Below the pieces are notes generated by a model. That model was not told the origin of the DNA. It did no database searches and was given only the letters and a program-made list of their open reading frames with translations. Shown here piece by piece: positions 19,656 through 27,989 of a DNA stretch of 64,000 bases (position 1 is its first letter; the number at the start of each line of letters is the position of its first letter). The stretch is from Silvimonas iriomotensis. Lineage in GTDB: Bacteria > Pseudomonadota > Gammaproteobacteria > Burkholderiales > Chitinibacteraceae. The stretch spans positions 1 through 64,000 of the forward strand of contig NZ_BMLX01000005.1 in NCBI RefSeq assembly GCF_014645535.1, given 5' to 3'. Made by a program: the position numbers and the translations under genes.

Positions 19656-20279
19656 TTACTTGCGAAACGCAGCGGCTTCGCGTGCCAGCGCGGTGATCGC
19701 ATCCCAGTCGCCAGCGGCCACTTTGTCTTTCGGGGCCAGCCAGGAGCCGCCCACGCAGCCCACATTAGGCAGGGCCAGCAGCTTGGGTGCGCTTTCCGGC
19801 GTCACGCCGCCAGTAGGACAGAACAGGGCTTGCGGCAGCGGGCTGCCCAGCGCCTTGAGCATGCCGTAAGAGCCTGCTTGCTCGGCCGGGAACAGCTTGA
19901 GCGCGTCAAAGCCCATTTCCAGCGCGGCGATGGCTTCTGACGGGGTCATCACGCCTGGCAGCAGCGGAATATCTGCAGCGCGGGCAGCGGCGGCCAGCGT
20001 TTCGGTCAGACCCGGGGTCACGGCGAATTTGGCGCCAGCGCTCTTGGCCTGGGCAAATTGCTCCGGACGAACAACGGTACCGACACCCACGATCGCGTCG
20101 GGCACTGCCTCGGCGATCAGGCGGATGGATTCGAGTGCGGCTTCGGTGCGCAGTGTCACCTCCAGCACCCGGATACCACCTGCGACCAGCGCTTTGGCCA
20201 GCGGCACAGCGTGTTCGGTCTTTTCGATAATCAGCACCGGCATCACCGGGCAGGAACGCATGATTTCACGAATTTGCAT
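19656..20279 (-). CDS. eda: KDPG aldolase (2-keto-3-deoxy-6-phosphogluconate aldolase)
   Basis: A 207-residue class I aldolase cleaving KDPG to pyruvate and glyceraldehyde-3-phosphate. It shows the catalytic Glu in VLEVTLRTEAAL (about residue 40), VGVGTV, and the Schiff-base Lys in ALKLFPAEQAG with PTGGV behind. It follows edd by 126 bp on the same strand. AGGA precedes its ATG. Confidence 0.96.
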   Translation of the reverse strand: MQIREIMRSCPVMPVLIIEKTEHAVPLAKALVAGGIRVLEVTLRTEAALESIRLIAEAVPDAIVGVGTVVRPEQFAQAKSAGAKFAVTPGLTETLAAAARAADIPLLPGVMTPSEAIAALEMGFDALKLFPAEQAGSYGMLKALGSPLPQALFCPTGGVTPESAPKLLALPNVGCVGGSWLAPKDKVAAGDWDAITALAREAAAFRK

Positions 20280-20405
20280 GATCCTGACTTTCTTATAAGT
20301 GTTGCTTGTTTAAGCACCTTAATGCGCAGCTGCCATTCCCGAAAAACCGGCACGACGGGATGAAGCCCGGCGGTTGCGCCCCCGACTACCCTGACCTGGT
20401 GACTT

Positions 20406-22241
20406 TTAGTGAGCCAGCCCCAGTGAGAGGGCACCCTCTTCCGCGCCGGTGGCAGCCTGACGGAAAGAAGCAAACAGTTCACGCCCCATACCATGCTGGT
20501 GGGCGGAGAGATCAGCCTCGGCACGCTCACGCGCGGCCCAGACTTGCGAATCAACCTTGGCCTGCAATACGCCGGCCTCTGCATCCAGACGAATGATGTC
20601 GCCATCACGCAGTTTGGAGAGCGGACCACCTGCCAGCGCTTCCGGCGTGATGTGGATGGCGGACGGCACCTTGCCCGACGCGCCAGACATACGGCCATCG
20701 GTCACCAATGCCACCTTGAACCCACGGTCTTGCAATACACCCAGCACCGGGGTCAGCTTGTGCAGTTCCGGCATGCCGATCGCGCGCGGGCCCTGGAAGC
20801 GCAGCACGATGATGACGTCTTTTTCCATTTCGCCGCGCTGGAACGCTTCCAGCACTTCATCCTGGTCATGAAACACCATGGCTGGCGCCTCAACCAGCCG
20901 ATGTTCCGGCTTGACGGCAGAAATCTTGATCACCGAACGGCCCAGATTGCCATCGAGCAAACGCAGGCCACCATCCACGCTGAACGGTTTTTCAATACGG
21001 CGCAGTACGGTTTCATCGCCCGACTCGATCTCGGCATCGCGCCAGACCAGTTCACCATCAATCAGGAACGGCTCTTTGGCGTAACGGCTCAAACCAAAGC
21101 CCATAATGGTGTGGACGTCTTCGTGCAGGAAACCGCCCTTGATCAGTTCACGAGTCAGGAACGGCATGCCGCCTGCAGCGTGGAACTGGTTCACGTCCGA
21201 CGTACCGTTGGGGTAGATCTTGGCAATCAGCGGCACCACGGCGGAGAGATCATCAAAATCACTCCAGTCGATGATGATGCCGGCGGCCCGGGCCGCAGCG
21301 GTCAGGTGCATGGTGTGGTTGGTCGAACCACCCGTGGCCAGCAGGCCGACGATACCGTTGACGATGACTTTCTCGTCAATCATGCGGCCGACCGGAATGT
21401 ATTCATCACCCACGTTGGTAATTTGCGCAGCACGGCGGCCGGCGGCGGCGGTCAGCGCATCACGCAGCGGAGTGTTGGGGTGCACAAACGCGGCGCCAGG
21501 CAGATGCAGACCCATGATTTCCATCAACATCTGGTTAGAGTTGGCAGTACCGTAGAACGTGCAGGTGCCCGCGCCGTGATAAGACTGTTCTTCAGAGCTC
21601 AAAAGCGCCGTACGGTCACACTTGCCTTCGGCAAACAACTGGCGGACTTTGGCCTTTTCGCTGTTGGCAATCCCGGATGTCATGGGGCCGGCCGGCACAA
21701 ACACGGCGGGCAGATGACCAAATTGCAGCACCCCGATCAACAGGCCTGGCACAATCTTGTCACAAACACCCAGCAAAGTGACGGCATCAAAGACGTTGTG
21801 CGACAGCGCTACTGCGGTCGACATGGCAATCACGTCGCGGCTGAACAGCGACAACTCCATGCCGGGCTGGCCCTGCGTCACGCCATCACACATGGCCGGC
21901 GTACCGCCCGCAAACTGTGCGGTCGCACCAGCTTCGAGCGCGGCTTTCTTGATGAGGGCGGGATAGGTTTCGAGCGGCTGATGGGCGGACAACATGTCGT
22001 TATAAGACGACACAATGGCCACGTTGGGGCGGCGCATTTCGCGCAGCATGATCTTGTCTTTTTCCGGAGAGGCGGCCCAGGCGTGTGCCAGGTTGGTACA
22101 GGCCAGACCCTTGCGGAGAGGTTCTTTGCTGGCGGCAGCTTCCAGACGGGCCAGATAACGCTCGCGGGACTCGCGGCTACGTTCAACAATACGCCGTGTT
22201 ACTTCGGCGAGCCGAGGGTGCACTGAACTGACAGCTGGCAT
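20406..22241 (-). CDS. edd: 6-phosphogluconate dehydratase
   Basis: A 611-residue IlvD/Edd-family iron-sulfur dehydratase producing KDPG. Visible are the cluster cysteines in [25 protein letters not shown] and [11 protein letters not shown], plus the C-terminal [18 protein letters not shown]. The start at 22241 ([14 protein letters not shown]) is chosen for its CGGAG box and family fit. It heads the edd-eda unit and is divergent from zwf, with HexR-like boxes before each. Confidence 0.96.
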   Translation of the reverse strand: MPAVSSVHPRLAEVTRRIVERSRESRERYLARLEAAASKEPLRKGLACTNLAHAWAASPEKDKIMLREMRRPNVAIVSSYNDMLSAHQPLETYPALIKKAALEAGATAQFAGGTPAMCDGVTQGQPGMELSLFSRDVIAMSTAVALSHNVFDAVTLLGVCDKIVPGLLIGVLQFGHLPAVFVPAGPMTSGIANSEKAKVRQLFAEGKCDRTALLSSEEQSYHGAGTCTFYGTANSNQMLMEIMGLHLPGAAFVHPNTPLRDALTAAAGRRAAQITNVGDEYIPVGRMIDEKVIVNGIVGLLATGGSTNHTMHLTAAARAAGIIIDWSDFDDLSAVVPLIAKIYPNGTSDVNQFHAAGGMPFLTRELIKGGFLHEDVHTIMGFGLSRYAKEPFLIDGELVWRDAEIESGDETVLRRIEKPFSVDGGLRLLDGNLGRSVIKISAVKPEHRLVEAPAMVFHDQDEVLEAFQRGEMEKDVIIVLRFQGPRAIGMPELHKLTPVLGVLQDRGFKVALVTDGRMSGASGKVPSAIHITPEALAGGPLSKLRDGDIIRLDAEAGVLQAKVDSQVWAARERAEADLSAHQHGMGRELFASFRQAATGAEEGALSLGLAH

Positions 22242-22320
22242 TGCAGGACTCCGGAAATGGGGAACGCCATGGACCAGGATCAAGTTGCAATCCAGGCCGG
22301 GACTGAAATAGTTGCCGAGG

Positions 22321-22335
22321 CGTAGTTTTACTACA
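22321..22335 (-). promoter_or_regulatory. HexR-like operator upstream of edd
   Basis: CGTAGTTTTACTACA contains the perfect palindrome GTAGT-TTT-ACTAC (22322-22334), about 80 bp upstream of the edd start. It matches the known HexR consensus of the TGTAATTAAATTACA type in symmetry and spacing. The hexR gene is about 2.8 kb away. Confidence 0.65.
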
Positions 22336-22489
22336 ATCACCCTTCAGCGGCAACCGCCAATATGACACAAATTGGTGCTGCTGCACCGCAGCATAAGCTA
22401 GTTCAGCCGCGCCCTTACCCCCTTGACATGACGGGATTTCAGGACTTCCTGGCGGGTCTTGAGATACCGTTTGCGTGGCCCTTTGGGCG

Positions 22490-22504
22490 TGTAGTAAGAT
22501 TACA
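22490..22504 (+). promoter_or_regulatory. HexR-like operator upstream of zwf
   Basis: TGTAGTAAGATTACA has half sites TGTAGT and ATTACA with a 3-bp centre, the same 15-bp design as the edd site. It lies about 250 bp upstream of the zwf start in the 513-bp divergent region (22242-22754), which otherwise shows no gene or repeat. Confidence 0.65.
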
Positions 22505-22754
22505 AAGCATTTCCTATGGCCGCGTTGGTAATTTTCAGCATAGATGAACAGAACGCGCCCCGGAAAGTCGCAATTAACGGCAGCATGAATCAGCTTTGGT
22601 GCAACGGTTTGCCGACATCAACTGAGCATGGCTGCCGTGTCTGTTTCGCCGTGCCAGGCGCACACCAAGGATTCTGTTTCAGAAAACAGCTTTGTCTGTT
22701 TACAGCAACGGGAGGCCTTCATGCCTTCCGCATAAAAGGAAAGGAACGCCCGAT

Positions 22755-24206
22755 ATGACCCCTAATGATGCTTTCGACATGGTGCTGTTCGGCGGCACCG
22801 GCGATCTGGTAATGCGCAAGCTGCTGCCGGCCCTGTACCACCAGCACCGTGACGGCAATCTGCCCAAGAATGGCCGCATTATCTGTCTGGGCCGCAGCGC
22901 CGCAGATACCGCCGCTTACCTCGACAAGGCACATGGCCTGGCCAAGGGTTACCTGGGTAGCGATTACGAAGCCAAGGTCTGGGACGAATTCGCCAGCCGC
23001 ATCCACTTCCTGCGCGTGGATGCCAACAATGCCGACGACTACAAACTGCTGGCCGATACGCTGAACCAGGAACAGGGTCGTTCGCGCGTGTTCTATCTGT
23101 CTACCGCGCCTGACCTCTTCGCCGGTATTTCCGAGAACCTGGCCAAGGTTGACCTGAACAAGGGCAACTCCCGCGTGGTGCTGGAAAAGCCGCTGGGCCA
23201 CGATCTGGAATCGTCCAACGAGATCAACGACGCCGTCGCCCGCTTCTTTACCGAACAACAGATTTACCGTATTGACCACTATCTGGGCAAAGAGCCGGTG
23301 CTGAACCTGATCGCACTGCGCTTTGCCAACACGCTGCTTGAACCGCTGTGGCGCCGTGAGTGGATCCGTGACGTCCAGATCACCGTGACCGAACAAGTGG
23401 GCGTAGAAACCCGCGCCGACTTCTATGACAAGACCGGCGCCCTGCGCGACATGATCCAGAACCACCTGGTGCAATTGCTGACCATCGTGGCCATGGAACC
23501 GCCGGCCTCCATGGATGGCGATGCCGTTCGTGATGAAAAACTGAAGGTACTGCGCGCGCTCAAGCCGCTGTCGCCGGAAGATGTACACACCAAGGTCGTT
23601 CGCGGTCAGTACCGCGCTGGCGCCATCAATGGCAAGCCGGTGCCGGGCTACCAGGAAGAGCCGGGCGTACCGGCAGGTTCCAACTGCGAAACCTTTGTGG
23701 CCCTGAAGGCTGAAATCCAGACCTGGCGTTGGGCTGGCGTGCCATTCTTCCTGCGTACCGGCAAGCGTCTGCAAGATCGTCTGGCGGAAATCGTCATCAA
23801 CTTCCGCGAAACCCCGACCGCCATCTTCGGCCGTACCCATACCCCGAACCGTCTGGTGATCCGTCTGCAACCGGATGAATCCGTCCGCCTGTACCTGCTG
23901 GCCAAAGAGCCGGGCAACCAGGTGCGTCTGCGTCCGGTTCACCTGGATCTGGACTTCAAGGAAACCTTCAAGACCCGTTCGCCGGAAGCCTACGAGCGTC
24001 TGCTCATGGACGTGATCCGCGGCGATCTGTCGCTGTTCGTGCGTCGTGATGAACAACGTGCCGCATGGCGTTGGGTTGAGCCGATTCTGGATTCCTGGGA
24101 AAACAGTTCCGAAGCGCCCAAGCCGTACAACGCAGGTAGCTGGGGCCCGGCCGCTGCGTCCGCCCTGCTTTCGCGTGATGGCGTAGCCTGGCACGAAGAG
24201 TCGTAA
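22755..24206 (+). CDS. zwf: Glucose-6-phosphate 1-dehydrogenase
   Basis: A 483-residue enzyme feeding glucose-6-phosphate into the Entner-Doudoroff and pentose phosphate routes. It has the N-terminal nucleotide site VLFGGTGDLVMRKLLPAL and the active-site motif RIDHYLGKEPV (about residue 177). PFFLRTGKRL lies further on. The start at 22755 (MTPNDAFDMVLFG) is preceded by AAAGGAA. It is followed by pgl, hexR and pgi on the same strand. Confidence 0.97.
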   Translation: MTPNDAFDMVLFGGTGDLVMRKLLPALYHQHRDGNLPKNGRIICLGRSAADTAAYLDKAHGLAKGYLGSDYEAKVWDEFASRIHFLRVDANNADDYKLLADTLNQEQGRSRVFYLSTAPDLFAGISENLAKVDLNKGNSRVVLEKPLGHDLESSNEINDAVARFFTEQQIYRIDHYLGKEPVLNLIALRFANTLLEPLWRREWIRDVQITVTEQVGVETRADFYDKTGALRDMIQNHLVQLLTIVAMEPPASMDGDAVRDEKLKVLRALKPLSPEDVHTKVVRGQYRAGAINGKPVPGYQEEPGVPAGSNCETFVALKAEIQTWRWAGVPFFLRTGKRLQDRLAEIVINFRETPTAIFGRTHTPNRLVIRLQPDESVRLYLLAKEPGNQVRLRPVHLDLDFKETFKTRSPEAYERLLMDVIRGDLSLFVRRDEQRAAWRWVEPILDSWENSSEAPKPYNAGSWGPAAASALLSRDGVAWHEES

Positions 24207-24229
24207 TTCGCGGTCTGTTCACCGCATAG

Positions 24230-24259
24230 CCGGTAACCGGGTTCACGCCCGGTTACCGG
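24230..24259 (+). repeat. Strong intercistronic hairpin zwf-pgl
   Basis: A perfect 12-bp stem (24230-24241 and 24248-24259) with a 6-nt loop and no T-run. It may shield the zwf transcript from 3' decay or modulate read-through to pgl. Confidence 0.6.
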
Positions 24260-24340
24260 TTGCCGTATCTGGCAGCATGATTTTGTGCAGTGCAACGTAT
24301 GTGCGTTGTCTGCCCACCAGCAATAAACAAAGGAACAACA

Positions 24341-25039
24341 ATGTCCCTGCAGTGGCATGAATTCGCCAGCAAAGATGAACTGGATCAAGGCCTCGCCGCC
24401 GATATCGCCAAGGCGCTGAACGCCGCGATCGCTGCGCGTGGCAAGGCATCGCTGGCTGTGTCCGGCGGCCGCACCCCGGCTGGCATGTTCAAGGCGTTGA
24501 GTGAATCCGCCGTGGACTTCAGCAAGGTCTGGATTACCCTCGTCGATGAACGCTGGGTGCCGGTTGATCACGCTGACAGCAACGAGCGCACCGTGCGCCA
24601 GAACCTGTTGCAAGGCAACGCCGCTGCTGCCCATTTCGTCTCTCCGGTTTCTTCTGCGGCCACCCCGCACGAAGGCCAGGCCGAGATCGAAGCCCGTTTT
24701 GCCGCCCTGCCCGCGCCGTTTGACGTGCTGATCCTGGGCATGGGTGATGATGGCCATACGGCCTCGCTGTTCCCGGATGCTGCAGAACTGGAAGCCGCTT
24801 GCGCGTCGACCGATCTGGTCGCTGCGGTGACGCCGCCGGTTGCGCCGCACAAGCGCATCACGCTGACGCTGCCGACCATTGCCAAAGCGCGTGAAGTGAT
24901 CGTCCACATCACCGGCGAAGGCAAGAAAACCCTGTTGCAAACCGCCCTGACACAAGACAAACCCGTCACGGCACAGTACCCGATCCGCCGCGTGCTGGAT
25001 GCAGTAACCGGCCAGAAACTGGTTTACTGGACGGCCTGA
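24341..25039 (+). CDS. pgl: 6-phosphogluconolactonase
   Basis: A 232-residue member of the DevB/SOL family that hydrolyses 6-phosphogluconolactone. The motifs LAVSGGRTPAGMF, TLVDERWVPVDHADSNE and ILGMGDDGHTASLFP are all present. AAAGGAAC precedes the ATG. It acts between zwf and edd. The first 17 residues of the longer open frame are dropped. Confidence 0.96.
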   Translation: MSLQWHEFASKDELDQGLAADIAKALNAAIAARGKASLAVSGGRTPAGMFKALSESAVDFSKVWITLVDERWVPVDHADSNERTVRQNLLQGNAAAAHFVSPVSSAATPHEGQAEIEARFAALPAPFDVLILGMGDDGHTASLFPDAAELEAACASTDLVAAVTPPVAPHKRITLTLPTIAKAREVIVHITGEGKKTLLQTALTQDKPVTAQYPIRRVLDAVTGQKLVYWTA

Positions 25040-25052
25040 CCGGCCATTTTCC

Positions 25053-25082
25053 GATATGGGGCCTGTAACAGGGCCCCGTATC
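25053..25082 (+). repeat. GC-rich hairpin between pgl and hexR
   Basis: GATATGGGGCC (25053-25063) pairs with GGCCCCGTATC (25072-25082) with one wobble, around an 8-nt loop. No T-run follows. It may mark the 3' end of the zwf-pgl message or lie within a longer transcript. Confidence 0.5.
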
Positions 25083-25149
25083 CATAATCGGCAGTGGTGT
25101 TACCCAAAAGGCAGCCCATGGCCCTACAAAGAGATGGAGTGAGACGCCT

Positions 25150-25995
25150 ATGCTCGAACGCATCAAAACGATGATCGACAGCTTGTCCCGGTCGGAACGC
25201 AAAGTAGCCGAACTGGTGCTGGCCCAACCCAATCTGGTGGCGAATGCGCCGATCGCGCAAATTGCGGACCTCGCGGACGTATCGCAACCCACGGTCATCC
25301 GTTTTTGCCGTTCGCTCAACTGCTCGGGTCTGCAGGATTTCAAACTGCGCCTGACCCGCAGCCTGGTGTCCGGCGTGCCGTATGTGCACTCCATGGTGTC
25401 GGCAGACGACTCGGCGCACGATCTGGCCAAGAAGCTGTTCGACAACAACATCTCGCACCTGTTGCGTTGCCGTAACGAACTCGATACCGAAGCGCTGGAA
25501 AAAGCCATCAAGGTGCTCTCCAACACGCACAAGATCGAAGTCTGGGGCCAGGGCCAGTCTGGCGCTGTGGCCATTGACGCGCAGAACAAATTCTTCCGCC
25601 TCGGTGTTCCGACCGTGGCGTATACCGATCCGCACATGCACGGCATGAGCGCGTCCATGCTCAAGCCGGGCGATGCCGTTGTGGCGGTGTCCAACTCGGG
25701 CCGTACGCTGGACATGATCCGCTCGGTCGAGATCGCCCGCGACGCCGGCGCTGATGTCATCGGCATCACCCATTCGAAGTCGCCACTGGCAAAACGCTGC
25801 TCTCTTTGCCTTTATGCCGACACAATGGAAGATCCTGACCTATACACTCCTATGATCACGCGCATTGTTCACCTCGTGATCATCGACGTGCTGGCTGTCG
25901 GCGTTGCGCTCAAGCGCGGTCCGGAGCTGATCGACCAGCTGGAAAAGATGAAGCGCAACATGAAAGAAAAGCGTGTGCGCGGCCACGATCACTGA
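25150..25995 (+). CDS. hexR: HexR-type transcriptional regulator (RpiR family)
   Basis: A 281-residue regulator. The N-terminal RpiR helix-turn-helix (about residues 1-75) includes IAQIADLADVSQPTVIRFCRSLNCSGLQDFKLRL. The SIS sugar-phosphate domain (about 125-255) includes EVWGQGQSGAVAIDAQNKFFRLG and VAVSNSGRTLDMIRSVEIAR. HexR proteins sense KDPG and control zwf, edd-eda, gap and related genes. Its place between pgl and pgi, and the boxes upstream of edd, zwf and gap, support that role. The specific assignment is by similarity. Confidence 0.92.
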   Translation: MLERIKTMIDSLSRSERKVAELVLAQPNLVANAPIAQIADLADVSQPTVIRFCRSLNCSGLQDFKLRLTRSLVSGVPYVHSMVSADDSAHDLAKKLFDNNISHLLRCRNELDTEALEKAIKVLSNTHKIEVWGQGQSGAVAIDAQNKFFRLGVPTVAYTDPHMHGMSASMLKPGDAVVAVSNSGRTLDMIRSVEIARDAGADVIGITHSKSPLAKRCSLCLYADTMEDPDLYTPMITRIVHLVIIDVLAVGVALKRGPELIDQLEKMKRNMKEKRVRGHDH

Positions 25996-26168
25996 TGCAT
26001 GAACCTGCTGCGGCAACCGGTGTGCCAACCGGCTGCGGCGGTCACAGAATCGACTCTTGCAGTACTAGTCGTACCCACTAGCGCCTAGCGTGTAAAACAG
26101 GTCTTCAAACCAGAGTCCGCCACCCTCAAGGCAAGCGGACGTGAAGCCACAGGAAGAAAGGAAATACG

Positions 26169-27815
26169 ATGTCCAAGCTGACCAGCTCGCCCGCCTGGCT
26201 TGCCCTTGCGGAACATTTCAAAGAAGTCTCGCCGCTGCACATGCGTGACTTGTTTGCCAACGATCCCCAGCGTTTCGAGAAGTTCTCGCTGGAATCGGGT
26301 GGTCTGTTTTTCGATTACTCCAAGAACCGCGTCACTGAAAAAACGATGTCGCTGTTGCTGAACCTGGCGCGTGAGTCCGGTCTGCAAAAGCGGATCGAGC
26401 GCATGTTCTCTGGCGAAAAGATCAACGTCACCGAAGATCGCGCCGTGCTGCACATTGCCCTGCGCAATCTCGACAAGAACCCGATCATGGTCGACGGCGA
26501 AGACGTCATGCCCAAGGTCAACGCGGTCAAGGAGAAGATGTTCAAGTTCTCCGACGAGATCCGTTCTGGCGAGCGCGTCGGCTACACCGGCAAGGCGTTC
26601 ACCGACATCGTGAACATCGGTATTGGCGGCTCTGATCTGGGCCCGGTCATGGTCTGTAATGCGCTGAAAGACTTCGGTCACCAGCGTCTGACCATGCACT
26701 TTGTGTCGACCGTTGACGGCGACCAGGTGGTGTCCACGCTCAAGAAGCTGAATCCGGAAACCACCCTCTTCATCATCGCGTCCAAGACGTTCACCACGCA
26801 GGAAACCATTACCAACGCCCGCACTGCGCGCAAGTGGTTCCTGGATCGCGTCGGTAACGAAGCCCACATCGCCAAGCACTTTGTGGCGGTGTCGACCAAC
26901 GCCAAGTCGGTTGCCGAATTCGGCATCGACACCGACAACATGTTCGAGTTCTGGGACTGGGTTGGCGGTCGTTACAGCCTGTGGTCGGCCATTGGTCTGC
27001 CCATTGCCATTTACCTGGGCAAGCACGATTACCAGGATTTGCTGCATGGTGCCTACACCATGGACGAGCACTTCAAGAACAAGCCGCTCGAACAGAACCT
27101 GCCGGTGATCATGGGCATGCTGGGCGTGTGGTACATCAACTTCTTTGGCGCCGCCACACACCTGATTTCGCCATACAACCAGTCGCTGCACCGCTTCCCG
27201 GCGTACCTGCAACAACTGGACATGGAATCGAACGGCAAGACGGTAGACCTGGACGGCAACCGCGTTGATTACTCGACCGGCCCGGTAGTGTGGGGCGATG
27301 CAGGTATCAATGGCCAGCACGCTTACTACCAGATGCTGCATCAAGGCTCGCAACTGGTGCCGATCGACTTTATCGCGTCGATTGAACACCCGGAAATTCC
27401 GGAGCCGCACAGCACCATCCTGATGGCCAACTTCTTTGCGCAGACCGAAGCGTTCATGCGCGGCAAGAACGAAGCCGAAGTGCGCGCCGAACTGACCAAG
27501 GCAGGCATCACCGGCGAAGCGCAAGATGCGCTGACCCCGCACAAGATTTTCGAAGGCAACCGCCCGACCAACTCCATCCTGATCCAGCGCCTGACGCCGC
27601 GTCGTCTGGGTGCGCTGATCGCGCTCTATGAGCACAAGATCATGGTGCAAGGCACGGTCTGGAACATCAACTCCTACGACCAGTGGGGTGTGGAACTGGG
27701 CAAGCAACTGGCCAAAGCCATTGAGGGTGAACTGACCACCCCGGGCCTGACTAGCACCCACGACGCTTCCACCAACGGTCTCATCAACTACTACAAGCGC
27801 AATAACCCGCGCTAA
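26169..27815 (+). CDS. pgi: Glucose-6-phosphate isomerase
   Basis: A 548-residue enzyme interconverting glucose-6-phosphate and fructose-6-phosphate. It has the substrate motif [14 protein letters not shown], the phosphate loop [28 protein letters not shown] with the catalytic His, and the C-terminal signature [22 protein letters not shown] and AAGGAA precede the ATG. It is the last gene of the zwf-pgl-hexR-pgi group. An 8-bp GC stem (27827-27853) follows without T-run. Confidence 0.97.
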   Translation: MSKLTSSPAWLALAEHFKEVSPLHMRDLFANDPQRFEKFSLESGGLFFDYSKNRVTEKTMSLLLNLARESGLQKRIERMFSGEKINVTEDRAVLHIALRNLDKNPIMVDGEDVMPKVNAVKEKMFKFSDEIRSGERVGYTGKAFTDIVNIGIGGSDLGPVMVCNALKDFGHQRLTMHFVSTVDGDQVVSTLKKLNPETTLFIIASKTFTTQETITNARTARKWFLDRVGNEAHIAKHFVAVSTNAKSVAEFGIDTDNMFEFWDWVGGRYSLWSAIGLPIAIYLGKHDYQDLLHGAYTMDEHFKNKPLEQNLPVIMGMLGVWYINFFGAATHLISPYNQSLHRFPAYLQQLDMESNGKTVDLDGNRVDYSTGPVVWGDAGINGQHAYYQMLHQGSQLVPIDFIASIEHPEIPEPHSTILMANFFAQTEAFMRGKNEAEVRAELTKAGITGEAQDALTPHKIFEGNRPTNSILIQRLTPRRLGALIALYEHKIMVQGTVWNINSYDQWGVELGKQLAKAIEGELTTPGLTSTHDASTNGLINYYKRNNPR

Positions 27816-27989
27816 GCAGTAGCACGGCGGCACCAGCCCAAGGCCGGTGCCGCTGTATCACCTCCGATTCAAAAGATAACTACACCGCAACGCGGAAATG
27901 TGGAATCGCCCGACCATAAGTCAGGCGACGCACCGGACTGGATACGTAAACCCGGGCAGCATTAACTACATCCATCAAAAGGTATGGCA

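Noticed and set aside
27827-27853. Terminator after pgi
   Set aside because: An 8-bp GC stem exists but no T-run follows on the plus strand, so termination cannot be claimed.
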